Assembly: GCA_963210315.1 (NCBI GenBank)
Contig: OY723289.1
Span: 2,046,001-2,110,000 of the forward strand
DNA: 64,000 nt
Direction of reading: 5' to 3'
Source of the DNA: Rhynchopus euleeides
Lineage: Eukaryota; Euglenozoa; Diplonemea; Diplonemida; Diplonemidae
The position numbers were made by a program, and so were the translations under genes. The notes beneath the pieces are model-generated. The model was not told where the DNA came from. It saw only the letters and a program-made list of their open reading frames with translations, and made no database searches. Positions within the stretch are counted from its first letter, which is position 1; the number at the start of each line of letters is the position of its first letter. Below, one piece after another: positions 1 to 9,171 of the stretch.

Positions 1-1
1 T

Positions 2-358
2 GATGCGGTGCTGGTGGTGTCGCGGCTGGTGCTGCGTGTGGCGGGGGTGGAGTATGCGGTGGCGCCGCGTGGGGGTGTGGTGGCGGCGGGGGGCGATGCC
101 GGGGTGCCGGAGTCGGAGGCGTGGCAGAATTCGGAGGCGGCGCTGAAGCAGGAGCGGGAGGCGGAGGAGCAGGCGCTGGTGATGCTCGCGGAGGCGAAGG
201 CGGTGCGGATTGCGAAGGCGAAGGATGCGCAGGCGCTGATCCTGCAGCACCACAAGAAGAAGAGGGAGGAGTATTTCGAGTCGCTCCGCACCCGTGGGCT
301 GCTCCCCAAGTCCGCCCCGTCTTCCGACGACAAGGCGGCCAAGGGGAAGAAGAAGTGA
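2..358 (+). CDS. 3' end of an unrecognised gene (partial)
   Basis: The frame is open from the left edge and ends at a TGA at 356-358, giving about 118 C-terminal residues; the real start lies outside the window. The first part is rich in Gly, Ala and Val. It is followed by a charged helical stretch with repeated Glu, Ala and Lys that could form a short coiled coil, then a very basic tail ending in Lys-Lys-Lys. Codon use is strongly G/C-ending, like the supported genes further right. I do not recognise a family. That it is coding rests on frame length, codon use and amphipathic composition only. Confidence 0.55.
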   Translation, partial: DAVLVVSRLVLRVAGVEYAVAPRGGVVAAGGDAGVPESEAWQNSEAALKQEREAEEQALVMLAEAKAVRIAKAKDAQALILQHHKKKREEYFESLRTRGLLPKSAPSSDDKAAKGKKK

Positions 359-667
359 TAATACATAACCCAAATACAAACATGTTCCACAGGAGGCCCG
401 TCGTATCGTCAACTCCTCGAGACGCATACAAAGTGTCGGGGAGAGGGAGGAGGGGAGGGGGTTCCCAGGTGGTGCAGAAGTATTTTCTGTTCTCTTGTGG
501 GGGAGGGGGGAGGGAGACAATCTGCTGGTGGCGTGGCGTGCGGGCTGCCCTCAGGTGTAGTGTGGGGGTGTCGTGGATGTGGCGCGTGCCACACCGGGAA
601 TGGAAAGAGTGTAATGTGGTTCGTGTTGTGCAGCATGGGGGGGGGGGGGGCAGTGATGTGCTATACG
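359..667. other. G-rich intergenic DNA, no gene seen
   Basis: Contains several runs of 6-10 G (for example 502-514 and 638-650). Short open frames exist on both strands but look like by-products of base bias. The left end of an inverted-repeat element follows. Confidence 0.5.
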
Positions 668-1288
668 ACGTATATCCGGATCTTGAACGTATATATCAAC
701 CAAAATCTGAAAAACCGTATACTTTTTCAAAATTTTGAGTAAATGGCACTCCGCTACACCTTTTTCAACATTTTTTTTATCGTGTAACGTACGGAATTGG
801 CGCTTTTCAGGACAATAATTTTTCCAAAAAAATATTTTTTTTTGGTGGAGAAATTCGGAAAAACTGTTTTTGCCGATATTTTCTTCGGAATTTCACCCCC
901 GCGGATCGCCACAAAAAGACCCGGTTTTTGACGGAATTTGAGAGTTGAGCTCCGTAGATTACACCATAAAAAAAATCGGTGAATTTAGTGGAGTAGAGTC
1001 CAATTTACTGCTGCCCAACCACTATTGCCAACTTTCCTAAGGAAAATCCCCCCAAAAATCGACCCAAAAATGGGTCCGTCTCAGGGAGGCGTCCGGGCCG
1101 GAAACAAAATTTTTCCGGCCCAAAAATGTGATTCCTGTGTAGTTTTAGTGAGAACCTTCCCAGGGGAAAAAAAATCGGTGACTTTTGCGGTGTATAAGGC
1201 CTCCTACACGGGGTCCCAAAGTACACAAAAATAGCCGAAAATAGCCGAAATCCTGGAGCAATTGAGAAAGTCAGGGGAGAGGTGGGGG

Positions 1289-2035
1289 CAGTGATCTCGT
1301 GCCAGGGCTGGCAGGGGGGGCCGCGGCCCCACCTCCCTTTTTCTGTAATTTTTGGGGAGGATGGGCCGCCAGGGGTGGCATGGCCCACCTACCTCGGCCC
1401 TACCTTGGCCCTACCTCAATATTTTCCCCGTCGAATTTTGCGGATGGGTCAGATTTTGGGGCTTTTGGGTTCGGCCTTGTAGCCGAGTTTTCACGCGCAG
1501 CGTATGAAAACCCAACGCCATCATGAGCAGGTGTACCAGGTGCTGGGGGCTTGGTGGTGCTCATCGAAGCGCACCGTCAGGCACTCATCAGGTCAAGCGA
1601 AGGATCATCCCCGCCTGGAATGTGCAACAGCACCAACCGGTGTGGGGATTAGCCTTCGAGGGATTTTAGGATGTTCACTACCGTGGCCTCCGGCGGCTGG
1701 GGGGCTCCGCCCCCCAGACCCCCCTGTAGCCTGTTAGCTTTGCTGCCGTTCCTGAACACGGCGCGCTGGCAAAGTTACTCGGGATTGCAGTTTTGCAAGT
1801 GCTCAATGGCAACCCAAGACCCCCTGACTACTGATTTTTGGTCCAGCAGGACGATCTAAGGCGGCAGCATCCGATGCCTTTCGAATTGGGGGGAAAACGT
1901 TCTGTGGCCCTGTTTGCATCATACTGCGGGAAATCGGAGTGGGGTTGGGCTGCACTTTTTCCCCTGCGGAGCGAGCTCGGCCCACCCTGTGCCCTACCTC
2001 TTTTTTGGTTTGCCTGACCCCCAGCGAGACCACTG
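1289..2035. mobile_element. Non-autonomous hAT-type element, copy A (747 bp)
   Basis: The element begins CAGTGATCTCG and ends with the inverted form CGAGACCACTG. It is bracketed by a perfect 8-bp direct repeat GGTGGGGG (1281-1288 and 2036-2043). CAGTG-type ends with an 8-bp target duplication are the signature of the hAT superfamily. No intact transposase frame is present. A diverged relative lies at 26602-27356, similar along its whole length. Both carry the G/C hairpin motif (here 1671-1725) at the same internal position. Confidence 0.8.
1671..1725 (+). repeat. Dispersed G/C hairpin motif, copy 1
   Basis: One of seven copies of a conserved block starting ATGTTCACTACCGTGG and including a hairpin with stem CTGGGGGG/CCCCCCAG. 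Here it is internal to hAT element A. Confidence 0.8.
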
Positions 2036-2367
2036 GGTGGGGGGCCTTCAGGCCATTCTGCACTGCCCGGGGAAGCAGGGTGATGTTGGTGACATTCCAT
2101 GAACTCTTGCATTTGAAGCAGGCCATGTTTGTGTTTCACATGATTCAGATGAGTTTTCCTGTGCATGGAAGGTGGGTGGATTCGCAGGCAATAAGAAGCA
2201 AAAAAATCACTGTACAAAAGCCTACCAAGGGGGGTGAGAACTGCATCTGGGAGTAAATTGTCTTCCACTACACCTTTTTCCCCGATTCTGGCCGCATTTG
2301 ATTCCGTTGCTACCATAGCTTTCCGAGATTTTTTGGGGGAAAAAAATTCCCGGCCAACCTCACCAGT

Positions 2368-2399
2368 CAAATTGGGATGCGCATCCGCATCCCAATTTG
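2368..2399. repeat. Perfect 14-bp inverted repeat, 4-nt loop
   Basis: CAAATTGGGATGCG at 2368-2381 is the exact reverse complement of 2386-2399, separated by CATC. It lies inside the 668-2589 element. Function unknown. Confidence 0.75.
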
Positions 2400-2589
2400 A
2401 ACCCAACAGACTGCATTTCCGGAACTCGAAACAGGGCGGAATTGACTGCTAGGTATACCGCGGAATTCACGGTGGGGTCACAACTCAAAATTGTCAAAAA
2501 AATGTACAAATTGCTGCTGCCCAAGTAAACGACTAAAGTATACGGTTTTTCAGATTTTGGTTGATATACGTATATATACGCATATACGT

Positions 2590-3969
2590 TGCAATATACG
2601 TTACGTTCTTCCTGTGGGCAATGTGTGGGTGGAGAGGGTCCACGATCCCTAAGGTGCACAGTATGTGATACACAGCTTGGCTGTCCACCCTTACGCTAGC
2701 CGGGCACGCTTCGCGGTCCTGGTACGGGTCCTACTAGACGAGCGCCGCTCGTTGTTCGAGAGTCGGGAACATTGCTCAGTCTTGGCGCCACCTTGGCGAG
2801 GTAAGGAAACGTTGCCTCACCAGCATTGCCCACTACCTGATCGGTGCCCACGCCACGTGCCGTACTCGCGTTATCCCATCAAACACCGTCTCCGGAGCGA
2901 ACACGATGTGTCGTCTTTGGAAAGACTCCAGCACAGCATGGTCACCACCAGTCAATACCTGGGTGCCCTGTCGCCACTCAGTTGACTCAGAAAGGCACCT
3001 CCCCTCTGCACAGGTTCCACCCCGTGCACAGGGGAGGGCGGTGTCTTTCTAACTGCCCAACAACCTGTGGCCACGTAAGGTGCGGCACAACCGAGCGGAA
3101 CACCCTGTGGGCAGCCGGATTGGCGTTTCACTTCGTTCCAAGGGAAGTAGCTGTCGAAGGCACAGAGCGGGAGATACCCACTCAACATATCCTGCGGGAG
3201 GTCCCACCCAGGTTACTCCACAGTGACCTGGCCACCGTGCAACAGGGAATTACATAGGGGACGTATATTTCCGGATTTTCGGGACCTCCGAACGAAAAAT
3301 ATATACGTATATATACATTGGCGTATATATACATCGGCACATCACTGGGGGGGGGGGGGGCGGGGGGGGTGTTTGACTGGCAGAAGGGGGGGGGGGGTGG
3401 GATGTGTGCCGGCAGGGGGACCACATTGCTGCCGTGCACACACAATACGGTGCTCCTTTGGAGGCCTAAGGACACTTCTTTCCCGAGCGGGCTGTTCGTG
3501 CGTTCAGCCAAACTTATGATATCGGGGCCTTTTCCCGCTGTATCCACTGCGAGTCAAACCGTGCCAACTTTGCAACAGATTCTGTGAGGCAGCTCACGGA
3601 TGACCAGAGCCCGCTGTGAAGAGTGCCGGGGGGCACCTTCCCTCAGCGAGCGTGTTGGAGAGGGCGTGTTTCAGCTATTCCGGTGCGATCCACATCGCCC
3701 CGTTAAACATGCGAAGAAGGAAGAAGGCGGTGGTGGATCCAAGCATCCCCTGCCGGCATCCCCCGACAGCGGAGGGGTACAGGGCTTCTGCCCTGCGGAT
3801 CGCAACTGTTGTCAGGCCTTCCTCATTGTTTCTCTCTCCCCTCTGTCTCCGCGTCTCTCTGCCTCTCTCTGACGACTTCTTTACACAAACAGTGCCACAC
3901 CCCCTCTCCCCTCGTAATGGAATGCTTTAAGGCGCGCGCTCGGGCGGCAGGCCAGCAGTGAAGCGGAGC
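2590..3969. other. Intergenic DNA, no supported gene
   Basis: Several frames of about 100 codons are open on both strands but none has a recognisable domain or a credible start context. At 3258-3335 there is an A/T-rich stretch with three TATATACG units resembling the ends of the 668-2589 element; it may be a short relative. Runs of 8-14 G follow at 3347-3400. From 3830 the top strand is pyrimidine-rich. Confidence 0.45.
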
Positions 3970-4230
3970 CACCACCCCACCTCCAACCCCTGCCCCGACT
4001 TGACTTCCTGACGTTTCAGCTTTCTGCTTGATCATGGCATGGAGGGGATGCGCGCCTACTTTGGCGCAGGCACTGCGGGACCTGCTTTACCATCGCTCAG
4101 TGCCTCAGTGGCATTGGTGATTCAGCAAACAGCACGGATCCCGCCAATCCGACGCCCGCCGTGATGTGGCGGGCCTCGTCTATTTATGTCATCAAACCCA
4201 CCGGCACATCCCGGCAGGCTCTCTGACCAA

Positions 4231-4959
4231 ATGGGCCAGCCCGATATTGAGTACCGTGCTGCGGTGCCGGGGGATCTGGAGGCGGTCTGCAAATGCATGG
4301 CGGCACACTTCGCCCCGGTGGAGCCTCTGGGCTTGGCGCTGGGCATCGCAGACCACCCCAAGACAGCGTGGTTCCACGAGCAGATATCTGCGGACACGCT
4401 GAAGGATAACCGTGCCAGCTATGTGGCGGTGCACGACGGAGAGGTGGTGGGTGTCTGTCTCGCGACGTTCGACAGCATCGACGGGATCCTGACTGACCAC
4501 AGCCCGCCTGTATCGGACAGCCTGCGGGACACACCCGACGTGCGCACGCTGCACGTGCTGCTGGAGGACATGGAGCAGGGCCTGCCGCAGGTGCTGGTGG
4601 AGGGCACTCTCCTTCCGGACATCGCTGCGCTGCGCGCCCTTCGCACCCTCTGCCACCTGCACATCATCACCGTCAGCAGCAGCCCTGTCTACCGGCGGCA
4701 GGGCATCGGGGCACGCCTGGTGGGCTGCGTGCTTGCTGCATGTGAGGCTGCTGGCTGCCAGGTGTGCCTCGCTACTGCGACCGCCGCCGCCTCCGCAGTC
4801 ATGCTGGTCCGCAAGTTCGACGCACGCATCCTGCGCGAGATTTCATACAGCACCCTCACGCGTTCGGATGGTGCCCCGATTGTGTGCCCCGACGGCTGCG
4901 ACAAAGCATGCCTCATGCTCATCAAGCCCCCCGCCAGCCTCTGTGCCCCGCAGTGCTGA
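4231..4959 (+). CDS. GNAT-family N-acetyltransferase, AANAT-like (copy 1)
   Basis: Predicted 242-residue acetyltransferase that would move an acetyl group from acetyl-CoA to a small amine. The family call rests on motif A, VYRRQGIGARL, whose R155-R156-Q157-G158-I159-G160 fits the pyrophosphate-binding R/Q-x-x-G-x-G signature. It is preceded by a hydrophobic strand with VSSSP and followed by a helix and a C-terminal FDARILREISYS segment similar in layout to insect dopamine/arylalkylamine N-acetyltransferases. The start at 4231 is chosen because it is shared with the second copy; an in-frame ATG at 4186 would add 15 residues found only here. The two copies differ at about eight residues, all between positions 27 and 51; the rest is identical. 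Substrate unknown. Confidence 0.8.
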   Translation: MGQPDIEYRAAVPGDLEAVCKCMAAHFAPVEPLGLALGIADHPKTAWFHEQISADTLKDNRASYVAVHDGEVVGVCLATFDSIDGILTDHSPPVSDSLRDTPDVRTLHVLLEDMEQGLPQVLVEGTLLPDIAALRALRTLCHLHIITVSSSPVYRRQGIGARLVGCVLAACEAAGCQVCLATATAAASAVMLVRKFDARILREISYSTLTRSDGAPIVCPDGCDKACLMLIKPPASLCAPQC

Positions 4960-5088
4960 TCCGCAGAGAGGTGTGACGTGCAGGTGTCGTGTGCTGTTGT
5001 GACGGTGAGGGGCAGATGCCGTGCTGTGCGTGCTGAACCAACCCATGTGGATGGGCAGAGCGTCTCTTAAATTTGCCCTCCCAGCACC

Positions 5089-6492
5089 CAGGCCTCTGGC
5101 TAATTCGGGTCGAACGTTAAGTTTCTCCGTGCCGGGGGGGGGAGGGGGGGGGGGCTACCCTACCCTACCCTAGGGTTGGGGCCGCCGGGGTCCCAGATTT
5201 TTTGGTAATTTCCAGGTGTGGGTAGGGGGACCTTTTCGAATTTTTTTTTCGAGGGGTGCCCATTTTGGCGATTTGGGCCCGATTTCGAGGGTTACGGGTG
5301 ACCCTAGACCCTACCCAACCCTAGGGTTAGGGTTGGGGTTGGGGTTAACTCCAGACCCTACCCTCACCCTAGGGTTAGGGTTAGGGTTAACCCTATACCC
5401 TACCCAACCCTAGGGTTGGGGTTGGGGTTAACCCTAGACCCTACCCTAGGGTTAGGGTGAGGGTTAACCCTACACCCTACCCAACCCTAGGGTTAGGGTT
5501 GGGGTTAACCCTAGACCCTACCCTAGGGTTAGGGTCATGGTTAACCCTAGACCCAACCCTACCCTAGGGTTAGGGTTAACCCTACACCCTACCCAACCCT
5601 AGGGTTAGGGTTGGGGTTAACCCTAGACCCTACCCTAGGGTTAGGGTTAACCCTACACCCTACCCAACCCTAGGGTTAACCCTAGACCCTACCCTAGGGT
5701 TAGGGTCAGGGTTAACCCTATACCCAACCCAACCCTACACCCAACCCAACCCTAGGGTTAGGGTTCGGGTTAACCCTAGACCCAACCCAACCCTAGGGTT
5801 AGGGTTAACCCTACACCCAACCCTACCCTAGGGTTAGGGTTAGGGTTAACCCTAGACCCAACCCAACCCTAGGGTTAGGGTTCGGGTTAACCCTAGACCC
5901 AACCCAACCCTAGGGTTAGGGTTGGGGTTAACCCTACCCTACCCAACCCTAGGGTTAGGGTTGGGGCTAACCCTATACCCTACCCAACCCTAGGGTTAGG
6001 GTCAGGGTTAACCCTAGACCCAACCCGACCCTAGGGTTAGGGTTAGGGTTAACCCTATACCCAACCCAACCCTAGGATTAGGGTTAACCCAACCCTACCC
6101 TAGGGTTAGGGTTAACCCTACACCCTACCCAACCCTAGGGTTAGGGTCAGGGTTAACCCTAGACCCAACCCAACCCTAGGGTTAGGGTTGGGGTTAACCC
6201 TATACCCTACCCAACCCTAACCCTAGGGTTAGGGTTGGGTCTAGGGTCAACCCTGACCCTAACCCTAGGGTTGGGTTGGGTCTAGGGTCAACCCTGGCCC
6301 TGACCCCTGGGTTGGGTAGGGTCGTGTTGGGTCGGGTTATGGGTACCCAACCCTCACCCTAGGGTAGGGTTGGGTCGGGTTGTGGGTACCCCCGACGTGC
6401 TGTAGGGTAGGGTAGGGTAGGGTAGGGTAGGGTAGGGCCCCCCCCCCTCCGGCCCAACGTTAAGTCCGGCCCCAGAATTAGCCAGAGGCCTG
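5089..6492. mobile_element. hAT-type element filled with telomere-like repeats (1404 bp)
   Basis: The ends are inverted: CAGGCCTCTGGCTAATTC at the left and GAATTAGCCAGAGGCCTG at the right, with further pairing around AACGTTAAG. An 8-bp direct repeat CCAGCACC flanks it (5081-5088, 6493-6500). The duplicated locus at 10170-10180 is uninterrupted (CCAACACC once), so the insertion is confirmed by an empty site. CAGG ends plus an 8-bp duplication indicate the hAT superfamily. There is no transposase; nearly the whole interior is the repeat array 5156-6435. Confidence 0.88.
5156..6435. repeat. Telomere-like array in alternating orientation
   Basis: About 1.3 kb of CCCTAA-like and TTAGGG-like units arranged as back-to-back palindromes of about 36-42 bp: each AACCCTAGACCC block is followed by CCCTAGGGTTAGGG, then the next AACCCTA. 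Variant units (GGGTTGGGG, CCCAACCC) are frequent. A real telomere would keep one strand orientation, so this is an internal satellite carried by the surrounding hAT-type element, not a chromosome end. Confidence 0.85.
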
Positions 6493-6903
6493 CCAGCACC
6501 CCCACCCCCATTTTTTGGGTGTCCTTTTGCCCTCTGTCGTGTTGCATGTTGTTGGCGCGGGAGCTGCCCAGGTTTTTTGGCCCACCCACACGGTGTACTC
6601 CAGCGGCCCTAGCGGGAGTCTGGGAGCGGGAGTCTGAGCGGGTGTCAAAGACTCCCGCTAGCGGGAGTCCAGACTCCCGCTAGGGGGAGTCTGACTCCCC
6701 CTAGCGGGAGTCTTTTCACCTATTTTCATCCATTTTTCCCATGATATAGTTACAGTCTACTGGCGTGGGGGGTAAAATCATGGTGGAAGAGGGATGGGGA
6801 GGGGCTTGTTTTGCTTCTGTCAGTTTCCCCGGACTCTGGACTACCTACCTATCCTCCTGGTAGCGGCTACACCTGCGGAGGTGAGCGGTTAGAATTTGAG
6901 GTG

Positions 6904-8040
6904 TCAAAGTGCGGCCATCGCCTGTCGTAGTTGTGTTACACCTTGGGCAAGACAAGCCATCCTGCAGGCCTCATCTTCTTCGTCAGAACTGTCATCCCCC
7001 TCCTGCTGTGCGCGTTGGTCAAGCGTGCTCAAAGTCGCCTCGGATGACACGAATGGTGTGAAAGTCGCCCCCAGCGGGATTGGCATTTTGCACAAGCAGA
7101 GCGATAATTTGCGGTGTCCTTCGGGGAACCGGGACAGGAAGTAGGGCGCGCTGATGGGTTCAACGAAGTCCTGTGTGTTGCAGTGCACAAACCCCTTCTG
7201 CAGCTGTGTCAACTGTGTGCAAAGAACATACACAGCCAATCTATGAGCGTGTCGGGTGTGCAGACACGGACACAGAATGACTTCTCTATACCCGAGGATC
7301 CCGTCCTGCGACAGGTGCGCAACCTTCCAAGGCATGCCCGATGCGCGCCGCTTCTCTTCTACCATCGCAAGATCTCTCTCGTAAGTTGCGGAGCTGGCGA
7401 TTGTAACGGCATCTTTCTTGCGATGTCCGTTCTCTGCTTCTTCAAATTCGTCGTTGTTCTGCAGAGGCACTGCATCTTCTGGAGCCCACCAATGATGGAG
7501 ACTGTGTACGTAGGCATTGCGCGTTGATCCCTTTTCGGCATGCTCCATCAACCAGTGAAATATATGCCCTGAGATCCGAGCACGCAAGAAGGGAATCCGG
7601 GCTGACTCATCCTTGCATCCCCAGAAGTGCCAGGGGATGTCTGCATACCGGAAATGCATGAGGTCTGCAAGGGAGACAAAGAGGTAGCGGAACAAGCCCT
7701 TGTAGGTGTGTCCTGTGACAGGCAAGCACGACCTTCCGGAACTGAGCACCTGTCCCATTCTGCGACACATTCAGTGCAAGGTTTGTACAGGTCTTGTCGA
7801 ATATTTTTTTGTTGTCTCATCCAGTACCCTGATCAGCCGCATGGCGAGCCCCTTGCAGTCATGGAGTGCTGGGGTGACGTAGCGGGTATTGGGAAGCACA
7901 CCTGCCAAGAGGGAGGGGTAGCCAGCCTCTTTTATCTCAGAGAGAGTCAGGTGCGGGTATCGATGCACCTGTTGATACCAGCGTTCTTCTGGGATGTCGC
8001 ACAGTGAGCATCGGTGCCCTCGCCCCCCGCATCGCCTCAT
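6904..8040 (-). pseudogene. Frameshifted copy of the element's unrecognised C2H2 protein
   Basis: Homologous throughout to the intact 379-codon gene at 47125-48264. The first 89 codons (8040 down to 7771) read correctly, then an A run has seven A instead of eight, which throws the frame to an early stop. Two further single-base losses about 100 nt downstream restore the original frame, which then runs to 6904 without a stop. The same three losses occur in copy 2, so they predate the spread of these two copies. Either this lineage is defective or the A run is a slippage site; the sequence alone cannot decide. Confidence 0.75.
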
Positions 8041-8305
8041 TGTTGCCCACTGCTGATCTATACTCCCGCTAGCGGGAGTTGGACTCCCCCTAGTTGAGAC
8101 TCCCGAAAAGGGTTAAACCCGGTAGTGGTACCCTACCCCCGCTGGAGTCCACCGTGCAAGGCCGGATCAGCCCACGGGTGGGTTTGAGGAAGAAATCTGG
8201 GGGGGCAAATTTTGCTGCGACTTCCGGTTTCACCCGGCCGAACTCCAGCATCTATCCAGACCCACGGTGCCAAGCCGTTCGCCCGTGTCGCGATCATTCG
8301 CGGCT

Positions 8306-8686
8306 TCAGGCTGCCCCCGACGACACGTTTGTATCCTGCACCTTGCCATACTTCGCCTCCACCTTGTATATGACGGAGAGCGCCCTCCTTCCGCATCGTT
8401 GCGACTTCCCTGACAGCGAACTTATCCATGTCAGGGAAGACATGGCGATGATTGCGTTGGCCACCTGGGTGCTGTGCTTGTGGAGCTCCTTGCTCAACAC
8501 CGTTGCTAGGAGCCTTCTAATGGATCCCAGTGTCAGCACACTGCCCCCTTTTTTAACAGGGAAGGCCGTGCAAAAATCATGCACAATGTTCGTCGCCTCC
8601 GCAGCCTCGGGACTCTCTGCGCTCTTCTTCTTCTTAATCGACTTTGCCGCCGGCTTCGCTGCCGGCTTCGTTGTCGTCTTCCCCAT
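8306..8686 (-). CDS. Lysine-rich, histone H2B-like protein of the TA-type element (copy 1)
   Basis: This 126-codon frame is intact in all three element copies, differing here from copy 3 by Thr5 for Ala5 and Lys70 for Gln70. See 46479-46859 for the domain reasoning. It starts at an ATG in good context (CAAAAATGG). The opposite strand is open for 221 codons but is a mirror effect of codon bias. It reads in the same direction as the second element gene and lies upstream of it. Confidence 0.6.
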   Translation of the reverse strand: MGKTTTKPAAKPAAKSIKKKKSAESPEAAEATNIVHDFCTAFPVKKGGSVLTLGSIRRLLATVLSKELHKHSTQVANAIIAMSSLTWISSLSGKSQRCGRRALSVIYKVEAKYGKVQDTNVSSGAA

Positions 8687-9171
8687 TTTTGTGAATCAGG
8701 TCTGCGAGCTGGGATGGGTGGAAACGTCCGTTTCGTTTGGTGTGGCTGTACTTCAGTGACGAGTGCCACATTGCATAGGTATCATGGGAAAAATGAGTGA
8801 AAATAGGTGAAAAGACTCCCGCTAGGGGGAGTCAGACTCCCGCTAGCGGGAGTATAGACTCCCGCTAGCGGGAGTCTATACTCCCGCTAGCGGGAGTTGG
8901 ACTCCCCCTAGTTGAGACTCCCGAAAAGGGTTACCCTACCCCCGCTGGAGTCCACCGTGCAGCTTTCGCGCCCTGTCGTCGCAACTCGCAAACCAATTGT
9001 TGCGTGAGGTGCTCGACCCCTGCTGACCGGCTGCCTTGCCCGAAATCTCTATTCCGGTCGGCACGAGGCGTTGGCATCTCTCTTGGATCGAGCGCGCTGC
9101 ATCTGCTGCCGTGCATTGCCGTCCATTGCTGCCGTCAGCAGCAGCCGTGCTGCAATATGAGCCACCCCCCC

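Larger units (their letters stand above)
668..2589. mobile_element. Inverted-repeat element of about 1.9 kb, interrupted by a hAT element
   Basis: The ends are inverted copies: 690-722 on the left matches the reverse complement of 2538-2570 on the right (core AAAATCTGAAAAACCGTATAC, written here only as a short core), each followed outward by ACGTATAT-type repeats. The outer limits and any target duplication are not clear because the ends fade into TATACG repeats. No transposase is visible. The interior is A/T-rich to about 1280, then holds the hAT-type insertion 1289-2035, then a 32-nt hairpin (2368-2399). A related ACGTATAT sequence recurs at 3258-3335. Confidence 0.55.
6589..8959 (-). mobile_element. 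TA-type two-gene element, copy 1 (2371 bp)
   Basis: Terminal inverted repeats start CACGGTG(G/T)ACTCCAGCGG and are followed on both sides by several copies of the palindrome ACTCCCGCTAGCGGGAGT. A 2-bp target duplication CA (6587-6588, 8960-8961) is confirmed by the empty site near 10267 in duplication unit 2. Genes read right to left: the histone-like gene (8306-8686), then the unrecognised gene (6904-8040, frameshifted). An extra terminal-repeat-like end lies between them, finishing at 8156. Sister copies are 22385-25385 and 46206-48579. Confidence 0.88.
3970..9105 (+). repeat. Tandem duplication, unit 1 (with two transposon insertions)
   Basis: This unit and 9172-10395 are near-identical and adjacent. 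Both run from a C-rich leader through a GNAT gene to a shared tail (ending GAGCGCGCTGCATCTG). Removing the insertions 5089-6492 and 6589-8959 plus their target duplications leaves about 1.35 kb against 1.22 kb in unit 2. Most of the difference is an extra segment of about 110 nt just upstream of the GNAT frame in unit 1. The unit 2 sequence at 10165-10275 shows what both insertion sites looked like before insertion. Confidence 0.85.

Noticed and set aside
5110..5120. tRNA B-box-like GGTCGAA sequences (also 56390)
   Set aside because: No cloverleaf can be folded around them; one is part of a transposon end.
5156..6435. A chromosome end or head-to-head telomere fusion
   Set aside because: Strand orientation switches every 36-42 bp, the block is bounded by hAT-type ends with an 8-bp duplication, and the duplicated locus has an empty site.
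8094..8759. A 221-codon frame opposite the histone-like gene, with a hydrophobic stretch (also at 24557-25207 and 46406-47071)
   Set aside because: It mirrors the Lys/Ala-rich codons of the other strand; the histone-like frame has the better start context and composition.
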